In this document: positions 58,809-64,000 of the stretch, in pieces
Layout of the letters: each line of letters starts with the position of its first letter
Position numbering within the stretch: the stretch's first letter is position 1
Source: JAPLHP01 sp963720375
GTDB lineage: Bacteria > Chloroflexota > Dehalococcoidia > UBA2247 > RBG-13-53-26
Length of the DNA: 64,000 nucleotides
Assembly: GCA_963720375.1 (NCBI GenBank)
Contig: CAVRFM010000004.1
Location: forward strand, 1-64,000
Direction: 5' to 3'
Made by a program: the position numbers and the translations under genes
The notes under the pieces: model-generated
What the model was told of the DNA's origin: nothing
The model's database searches: none
What the model saw: only the letters and a program-made list of their open reading frames with translations

Positions 58809-59834
58809 CTAAGCTATGGTTACCCTTTTCTTGTCCTTCTGCACTACCACCTCTCCCACCATCAAGGCTTCTGGTACCAGCCTGCTGAAGGCAGCGATAT
58901 CCTGGTAGGAGCAGACGATGACCATGCCGATCCCCATATTGAACACATGGTACATCTCCGAATCAGCGATATCGCCTGTCCTCTGGATGAGAGAGAAGAT
59001 TGGAGGAACAGACCAGGAACCTTTGTCGAAAGCGGCAGCCAGCCCCGGTGGCAGCACACGGGGCACGTTGCCCTCAAATCCGCCGCCAGTGATGTGGGCC
59101 AGACCCTTCACGATCCGCAGCGCAGGATTTATCTGGCTATAGTAGCAGCGGTGAGGCTCAAGGAGCGCCTCACCCAGGGTTTTCCCCAGTTCAGGATAGA
59201 ACTTATTTAAGGCAGCAGGTTCAGTTCCAAAGACCTTCCGCACCAGAGAATAGCCATTGGTATGTAAGCCGCTGGAAGGCATGGCGAGCAGTATATCTCC
59301 GGCCTTGATCTGCCTTTGGTCGAGGCGTTCACTTTTCTCCACCACCCCGATAATGGTTCCGGCCAGGTCGTAGTCCTCTTCAGCATAGATACCTGGCATC
59401 TCGGCGGTTTCGCCGCCGATAAGGGCGCAGTTCACTTCCCGGCAGGCAGCGGCTATCCCTTTCACGATGCTTTCCACCTTTTCGGGGATGATCTTGCCCA
59501 TGGCGATGTAGTCGAGGAAGAAGAGGGGTTCGGCGCCGCAGGTGAAGATATCGTTGACACAGTGGTTCACCAGATCGATGCCAACGGTATCGTGCTTTCC
59601 CAGGGCATTGGCGATCTTCAGTTTGGTGCCCACGCCATCGGTGCTGGATACCAGGACAGGCTCGCGGTAGCCCTTGAGCTCAAAGAGTCCTCCAAAGAAG
59701 CCGATATCGGTCAGCACTTCGGGACGGTAGGTGGTGCGGGCGTGCTTCTTGATGAGTTCCTTGGCTCTATCTGCCGCGGAGATATCTACCCCCGCTGCAG
59801 CATAGGTCTGTCTGGCTTTCTTTGGTTCTTTTAT
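58809..59834 (-). CDS. purM: Phosphoribosylformylglycinamidine cyclo-ligase, apparent ATA start
   Basis: The enzyme closes the imidazole ring of AIR with ATP. It has VLTDIGFFGGLFELKGY, VSSTDGVGTKLKIANALGKH, GIDLVNHCVNDIFTCGAEPL, ALIGGETAEMPGIY, LPSSGLHTNGYSLVRKV and HITGGGFEGNVPRVLP. The first standard start (GTG at 59717) would remove the N-terminal strand. The frame continues upstream as KEPKKARQTYAAAGVDISAA, the normal PurM N-terminus, back to an ATA at 59834. GGAGG at 59847-59843 lies 8 bases before it, overlapping the region after the purF stop. No ATG, GTG or TTG is available. From the ATA the protein has 341 residues, the usual length. Confidence 0.93.
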   Translation of the reverse strand: MKEPKKARQTYAAAGVDISAADRAKELIKKHARTTYRPEVLTDIGFFGGLFELKGYREPVLVSSTDGVGTKLKIANALGKHDTVGIDLVNHCVNDIFTCGAEPLFFLDYIAMGKIIPEKVESIVKGIAAACREVNCALIGGETAEMPGIYAEEDYDLAGTIIGVVEKSERLDQRQIKAGDILLAMPSSGLHTNGYSLVRKVFGTEPAALNKFYPELGKTLGEALLEPHRCYYSQINPALRIVKGLAHITGGGFEGNVPRVLPPGLAAAFDKGSWSVPPIFSLIQRTGDIADSEMYHVFNMGIGMVIVCSYQDIAAFSRLVPEALMVGEVVVQKDKKRVTIA

Positions 59835-59854
59835 TGGGGTGTCCTCCAGGTGGT

Positions 59855-61273
59855 CTATTTCGAAGGAACCGGTTCTGTTGTAGGCAAGGACTCCAGTGCC
59901 AGCTTGTCCATCTCCAACTGCACCGGGATAGGATAATCGCCGGTGAGGCAGGCAAGGCAGAGGTTCTCCTTGGGCAGGTCCACTGCCTGCACCAGCCCCT
60001 CAACACTGAGGTAGCCCAGAGAGTCGGCCGCTATGAACTCCCTGATCTCAGGGACGGTCTTTCGGGCAGCGATCAGCTCCCAGCGGGTGGCCATATCGAC
60101 CCCGAAGAAGCAGGGGTAGCAGATGGGTGGAGCGCAGACGCGCATGTGTATTTCCTTGGCCCCGGCTTTTCTCAGCAAGCTGATGACGTGAGGGGTGGTG
60201 GTGCCCCGGACTATGCTGTCGTCGACCAGGATCAACCGCTTGCCGGCCAGTATTTCTCTTAAGGGGTTGAACTTGAGGCCCACGCCCATTTCCCTGATCC
60301 GCTGGTCCGGCTGGATGAAGGTACGCCCGACATAGCGGTTCTTTAATAATCCTTCGGCAAAGGGAATGCCCGACTCCCCGGAGTAGCTGATAGCGGCTAC
60401 TGTGGCTGAGTCGGGGACGCCGATGACCAGGTCTGCATCTACGGGGTATTCCTGGGCCAGGCGACGGCCCATGGCCTCCCGTGTCCGGTAGAGCAGGCGG
60501 CCGCCGATGGTGCTGTCGGGCCGGGCAAAGTAGATATACTCGAAAACGCACAGGGCTTTTATGTCTGATACTGCACCCTGGTAACTCTTTACACCGCCGG
60601 CATCTATGGTCACGATTTCGCCGGCTTCGATCTCACGGAGCATACCGGTGCCGAGGTGATCGAGGGCACAGCTCTCTGATGCCAGGACCCAACCGCCGTT
60701 GAGCTTCCCCAGGCAGAGGGGGCGCACCCCCATAGGGTCGCGAACGCCTATCAGAGAATTGTTATTGAGGATGACCAGTGAATATGCCCCTTGCATCCGG
60801 TGCATAGCGTGGCTGATTTTCTCCACCAGGTTATCGCCGGGTGAGGTGATGATGAGATTGGCGATGACCTCTGAATCGGTAGAGGTAACGAAACGGCAAC
60901 CCTGCTCGGCCAGTTCCAGCCGGAGGGGTAGGGCATTCACGATATTGCCATTATGGGCCAGGGCCAGCTTGCCCTCAGGTCCTTCCACCACTATAGGCTG
61001 GGCGTTAGCGATCCGGTTTGAGCCCGAGGTGGAATAGCGGTTATGTCCGATGGCGATAGTCCCCGGCAGGCGGCTGAGAGAGGCTTCATCGAAGACGTGG
61101 GATACCAGTCCCATGCCAGTGTAAAGGCAGATGCCATTGCCGCTGGTGGTAGCGATTCCGGCGCTCTCCTGCCCACGGTGCTGGAGGGCGAACAATGCAA
61201 AAAAGGTGAGCCTCGCTACATCTTCCCCTGGAGCGTAAACTCCAAAGATGCCACATGATTCGTGCCAGCTCAC
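59855..61273 (-). CDS. purF: Amidophosphoribosyltransferase
   Basis: The first committed enzyme of purine synthesis, making phosphoribosylamine from PRPP and glutamine. The short propeptide precedes the catalytic Cys (HESCGIFGVY). Further motifs: FALQHRGQESAGIA, GHNRYSTSGSNRIANAQP, AHNGNIVNA, and the PRPP site LILVDDSIVRGTTTPHVISL near 342. Cysteines in CYPCFFGVDMA and NLCLACLTGDYP match the 4Fe-4S-containing Bacillus-type enzymes. It starts at a GTG and is the first gene of purFMH. Confidence 0.95.
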   Translation of the reverse strand: MSWHESCGIFGVYAPGEDVARLTFFALFALQHRGQESAGIATTSGNGICLYTGMGLVSHVFDEASLSRLPGTIAIGHNRYSTSGSNRIANAQPIVVEGPEGKLALAHNGNIVNALPLRLELAEQGCRFVTSTDSEVIANLIITSPGDNLVEKISHAMHRMQGAYSLVILNNNSLIGVRDPMGVRPLCLGKLNGGWVLASESCALDHLGTGMLREIEAGEIVTIDAGGVKSYQGAVSDIKALCVFEYIYFARPDSTIGGRLLYRTREAMGRRLAQEYPVDADLVIGVPDSATVAAISYSGESGIPFAEGLLKNRYVGRTFIQPDQRIREMGVGLKFNPLREILAGKRLILVDDSIVRGTTTPHVISLLRKAGAKEIHMRVCAPPICYPCFFGVDMATRWELIAARKTVPEIREFIAADSLGYLSVEGLVQAVDLPKENLCLACLTGDYPIPVQLEMDKLALESLPTTEPVPSK

Positions 61274-61304
61274 ACTCTTATTCCTGTTCCTTGCCCCTAA
61301 ACGA

Positions 61305-61334
61305 ATTCTACACCTTCATTCTGTTGCGGGTCAA
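61305..61334 (-). promoter_or_regulatory. Promoter of the purFMH operon
   Basis: On the minus strand TTGACC (61334-61329), an 18-base spacer and TAGAAT (61310-61305), about 32 bases before the GTG. No purine riboswitch is seen in this short leader. Confidence 0.55.
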
Positions 61335-61361
61335 TCGATTGTGGTGCGATCTTAACTCAAA

Positions 61362-61391
61362 TTGACACACGAGCGTTCAGAATGGTAGCAT
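61362..61391 (+). promoter_or_regulatory. Promoter of the enoyl-CoA hydratase gene
   Basis: TTGACA (61362-61367), an 18-base spacer and TAGCAT (61386-61391), about 40 bases before the ATG, back to back with the pur promoter. Confidence 0.55.
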
Positions 61392-61432
61392 GGAAAACCT
61401 GATTTCTTATCTTATATGTCAAGGAGGAAGGT

Positions 61433-62326
61433 ATGAGTTATAAGTACGTCAAGTATGAAAAAAAGGGCGAGATTGCCACGATCACGTTCAACAAACCGGA
61501 CAAGATGAACTCCTATGTCATCATCTCGGTGGGAGAGGATTTTGCCGAAGTGCTGGACGCTATTACGAAGGCGGAAGAAGACGATGAGATCAAGGTGATC
61601 ATCTTCAAGGGAGCCGGCCGGTGCTTCTCCGCAGGCCAGGACCTGAGCAAGGTGGGCTTTGTCTACGGATTTGGGACGCAGAAGGACGATCGCCGCCCCA
61701 GCCAGAGAATAAGGCTGAAGATGGACAAGATGGGGATCAGCGAAGGTTACAAGAGATTCTTCTTCTGTTCCAAGCTGACCATTGCCCAGGTGCACGGCTA
61801 TGCCCTTGAAGCGGGGTTGATGATAGCCATGCTGTGCGATTTCTTCATCTGCTCCGATGACTGCAAGATGGGCTTCCCCGGACAGAGGATAGGGTTTGCC
61901 GGCGGCGGCGAGCATACCTTTGGACACTTGATGATGACCGTAGGCATGAGGCGGGCGCTGGACCTTTACATCAGCGGCAGGCAGATAGACGGGAAAGAGG
62001 CGGAGCGAATAGGGCTGGTGGGCAAATCAGTCCCGGCTGACAAGCTGGAGGCCGAGGTGAATGCTCTGGCGAAGGAACTGTGTCTCATGCCGCGCGATGG
62101 GATTGCCATAGGCAAGGCCTGCAGGCATCTCTTCTACGACCGGATGGGACTGACTGATTCCTTCACCTATGGCTATATCACTCATACGATGTTTACCAAT
62201 GTGCGCCATGAGCCCGGCGAGTTCAACTTCTTCAGAGAGAGAAGGGAAAAGGGGGCCAAGGCGGCCTTCCACGAGAAGGATGAAATTCGCGAACAGGCAA
62301 CCAAAGCAAAGAAACCGAAGAGATAG
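61433..62326 (+). CDS. Enoyl-CoA hydratase/isomerase family protein
   Basis: A 297-residue crotonase-fold protein, which acts on acyl-CoA. The oxyanion-hole segments are GAGRCFSAGQDLSKV near 62 and KLTIAQVHGYALEAGLMIAM near 115. Residues after GFAGGGEHTFGHLMMTVGMR near 162 occupy the place of the catalytic Glu region, where the usual E-x-G-L-x-P-x-x-G pattern is not clear, so the reaction could be hydration, isomerisation or hydrolysis. The SD aaggaggaagg is strong. A thiolase is encoded 1 kb downstream on the same strand, consistent with acyl-CoA metabolism. Confidence 0.87.
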   Translation: MSYKYVKYEKKGEIATITFNKPDKMNSYVIISVGEDFAEVLDAITKAEEDDEIKVIIFKGAGRCFSAGQDLSKVGFVYGFGTQKDDRRPSQRIRLKMDKMGISEGYKRFFFCSKLTIAQVHGYALEAGLMIAMLCDFFICSDDCKMGFPGQRIGFAGGGEHTFGHLMMTVGMRRALDLYISGRQIDGKEAERIGLVGKSVPADKLEAEVNALAKELCLMPRDGIAIGKACRHLFYDRMGLTDSFTYGYITHTMFTNVRHEPGEFNFFRERREKGAKAAFHEKDEIREQATKAKKPKR

Positions 62327-62360
62327 ACTTAACGTATCTGAAAAACTGAGTATTCTGTGG

Positions 62361-62388
62361 ACAGGGCAGGGTGATCACCCTGCCCTGT
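62361..62388. terminator. Terminator: 28-bp perfect palindrome
   Basis: A 14-bp arm (acagggcagggtga) meets its exact complement, followed by ttg. It lies between the converging enoyl-CoA hydratase and HIT genes. Confidence 0.7.
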
Positions 62389-62495
62389 TTGCATTGTCAG
62401 CGGGTCGACGGAAACGGCTAACCTGGTTTGAGCGAATTCTGGGGAACTGTAAGCGTGAGGAAGGTGCGGCTATGGATTGTTGGGGCTGATGTTCT

Positions 62496-62969
62496 CTAGA
62501 GAAGCCCCTTCAGCTTGGCGTAGGTGGACGTCAGGCCTTCCGGCAACACTCTGGTGTCAGCCACCACGGGCATAAAGTTGGTATCACCAGTCCACCGGGG
62601 AACTATGTGGGTATGAGTGTGGTCGCTGATACCTGCCCCGGCTGATTTGCCGATATTGACGCCTATGTTGAAACCCGCAGGGTCAAAGACGCTGCGCAGT
62701 GCCCTGGTGCTTCTCCTGACGATATCGATGTGTTCCCACAGCTCCTCATCGTCCATATCTTCCAGGCTGGCAATGTGGCGGTATGGGGCTACCATCAGGT
62801 GCCCTGGGTTATAGGGGAATCGATTCAGAATGACGAAGTTCTTCTTGCCCCGGTAGAGGATAAAGTTACACTCATCGTCCTGCTCTGCCGGCTTCCTGCA
62901 AAGGATGCAATAGTCCGGCTTCTCGGTGAGGATAAACTCCATCCGCCAGGGTGCCCACATACGTTCCAC
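62496..62969 (-). CDS. HIT-family hydrolase (Ap4A-type)
   Basis: A 157-residue histidine-triad protein. The catalytic triad is HTHTHIVPRW near 119, preceded by NIGKSAGAGISDH. The N-terminal CILCRKPAEQDDECNF has a zinc-type CxxC, and MERMWAPWRMEFI at the start is typical of bacterial Ap4A hydrolase/phosphorylase-like HIT proteins. They split dinucleoside polyphosphates or nucleotidyl conjugates. It starts at a GTG with AGGAGG. It is a single gene, divergent from the Cys-rich miniprotein. Confidence 0.9.
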   Translation of the reverse strand: MERMWAPWRMEFILTEKPDYCILCRKPAEQDDECNFILYRGKKNFVILNRFPYNPGHLMVAPYRHIASLEDMDDEELWEHIDIVRRSTRALRSVFDPAGFNIGVNIGKSAGAGISDHTHTHIVPRWTGDTNFMPVVADTRVLPEGLTSTYAKLKGLL

Positions 62970-63096
62970 GTTGTCCTCCTGCCGTAATTTTAGTCTGATA
63001 ATCGGTCGATAGTCAAAGGGGATGGAGATTTGATTTCGAATAGGCGAGTGCCTACAATAAAATCAGCTGGGTGATTTTGCACCACAATCCAAGTAT

Positions 63097-63276
63097 ATGA
63101 CCAACAAAGCTGAGCAGCAACCAGGCTTGCTGGATAGAGTTAAGCTGCGCATTAGAAAGGCGCTGGGGATGAATGCCATTCTGTGTGACAACTGCAAATG
63201 GGACTGGCGCGGCGCCTGCCATCATCCGGAGCGCCCCAATGCCACCTGGTGCCCTGATTACGAGAAGCGTGGGTAG
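63097..63276 (+). CDS. 59-residue Cys-rich protein
   Basis: A short frame. The first half is basic and helical (QPGLLDRVKLRIRKALGMNA). The second carries CDNCKWDWRGACHHPERPNA and ends TWCPDYEKRG: CxxC-x7-CHH-x8-C, enough for a zinc or Fe-S site. I do not recognise a family with a known role. There is no SD, but the frame fits well between the HIT gene and the thiolase gene, whose ATG lies 32 bases after its stop. Confidence 0.6.
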   Translation: MTNKAEQQPGLLDRVKLRIRKALGMNAILCDNCKWDWRGACHHPERPNATWCPDYEKRG

Positions 63277-63307
63277 ATAAGTCTTGTCCCAATGAGGAGG
63301 AATAACT

Positions 63308-64000
63308 ATGGATTCTAGGCAGCCCGTGATAGTCAGTGGAGTAAGAACAGCTATCGGATCTTTCGGGGGTGCTCTGAAGGATGTGACGGCTATTGATCTG
63401 GGCAGGATAGTCATCAGGGAAGTATTGAGGAAGGCAGGCGTAAGGCCGGTGGCCCCCGGAGATGCGAAGGAGATCAGGCCGGGCATTTCAAGGGATATTG
63501 AAAAGAGTGAGATAGAGGCCAAGTACATGGACTGGGACCAGAGCCTGCGGCCGGTGTATATAGATGAGGTCATCATGGGCAATGTTCTGCAGGGAGCTCT
63601 GGGCCAGAATACAGGCAGGCAGGCCAGCATCAGGGCAGGAATGCCTCAGGAGACAAATGTCTTCACCATCAACAAGGTATGCGCTTCGGGCATCAAGGCG
63701 GTGGCTCTGGCGGCACAGGCCATAAGGGCCGGGGATGCCGATGCCATCCTGGCCGGAGGCATGGAGAGCATGTCTAATGCTGCCTATGCGCTGCCCAAGG
63801 CGCGCTGGGGATACCGCATGGATATCAGTGGTAAGGCAGAAGCGCTTGACATGATGGTTTTCGACGGCCTTTGGGAGATACTCTATGACTACCATATGGG
63901 GGTTACCGCGGAGAACATTGCCAGGGATTACAACATATCCAGGAAGGAACAGGACGAATTGGGCGCGGAGAGCCACCACCGGGCCATGAAGGCCATCAAT
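63308..64000 (+). CDS. Acetyl-CoA acetyltransferase (thiolase), cut by the window end
   Basis: The first 231 residues of a thiolase; it continues past the window. It starts DSRQPVIVSGVRTAIGSFGG, has the active-site Cys in NKVCASGIKAVALAAQAIRA near 120 and the GGMESMSNAAYALPKARWGY block. A stretch of about 40 residues near 45-85 is longer than in classical thiolases. Thiolases join or split acetoacetyl- and 3-ketoacyl-CoA. The SD gaggagg is 8 bases before the ATG. With the enoyl-CoA hydratase upstream it suggests fatty-acid or acyl-CoA metabolism. Confidence 0.93.
   Translation, partial: MDSRQPVIVSGVRTAIGSFGGALKDVTAIDLGRIVIREVLRKAGVRPVAPGDAKEIRPGISRDIEKSEIEAKYMDWDQSLRPVYIDEVIMGNVLQGALGQNTGRQASIRAGMPQETNVFTINKVCASGIKAVALAAQAIRAGDADAILAGGMESMSNAAYALPKARWGYRMDISGKAEALDMMVFDGLWEILYDYHMGVTAENIARDYNISRKEQDELGAESHHRAMKAIN

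Noticed and set aside
58809..59717. purM as an N-terminally truncated gene starting at GTG 59717
   Set aside because: The missing N-terminus is present in the same frame with an SD at the right distance; only the start codon (ATA) is unusual.

Overview
The window reads as a chromosomal segment of an anaerobic bacterium, most likely a Chloroflexota of the Dehalococcoidia type. This is an inference from gene content: the AmmeMemoRadiSam genes, an aldehyde:ferredoxin oxidoreductase, a glycyl-radical-enzyme activase, a bacterial translin, an MTH1187-type thiamine-binding protein and many Fe-S proteins. No rRNA or marker tree was available. Most genes have good Shine-Dalgarno (SD) sequences, and several start with GTG or TTG.

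Region by region. 1-2000: a small accessory patch (a nuclease-like protein with duplicated N-terminal modules, a zinc-ribbon membrane protein, a tyrosine-recombinase relic) against a tRNA-Phe gene on the minus strand, with a possible imperfect att repeat at the far side. 2000-4650: sparse, with small genes, a relic and lspA. 4650-10100: apt, then a plus-strand run of two FmdB-type zinc ribbons, a ThiD2-ThiE fusion, a frameshifted translin, AmrB and an Mrp-type ATPase. 10100-14100: thioesterase, epimerase and a MarR-ABC exporter operon with a clear promoter. 14200-17030: an Nramp-related transporter, a 58-residue membrane protein and a PRC/MgtE_N/CBS protein. 17400-22800: redox and Fe-S functions, namely a radical-SAM activase, an IscU/NifU-like protein, thioredoxin, a HoxU/NuoG-like ferredoxin, an MBL protein and a thioredoxin lipoprotein / CxxC miniprotein / membrane ferredoxin trio. 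24100-27470: fur/zur-znuABC with a palindromic operator and the relic of a further permease gene. 27500-28340: lgt interrupted by an in-frame TGA.

28500-37200: gap, a 31-residue ribosomal protein gene, an operon of SLOG protein, enolase and MBL protein, GtrA, and a five-gene operon (hypothetical, nicotinamidase-NAPRTase fusion, rsfS, amrS, amrA). 37400-41200: two PAS/HD-GYP regulators. 41500-47900: a palindromic repeat, a four-gene AOR cluster, and a MarR gene with a DnaJ-type zinc-finger miniprotein. 48100-51300: a coiled-coil protein, rlmB and a condensation-type acyltransferase. 51440-55360: a compact two-gene restriction-modification-like island, a GHKL ATPase-nuclease plus a DNA methyltransferase. 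55900-64000: a DUF2284 protein, a peroxiredoxin, purFMH, an enoyl-CoA hydratase, a HIT hydrolase, a Cys-rich miniprotein and the start of a thiolase.

The most interesting points are the GHKL-nuclease/methyltransferase pair; the Nramp-related transporter next to a free-standing MgtE-type sensor; the TGA codon of lgt followed by a SECIS-like hairpin; the nicotinamidase-NAPRTase fusion; genes with good SD sequences but an apparent ATA start (purM, a SLOG-family gene); and several genes too short for normal gene calling. Three reading frames are interrupted (translin, membrane ferredoxin, lgt), so sequencing or assembly error must be kept in mind.
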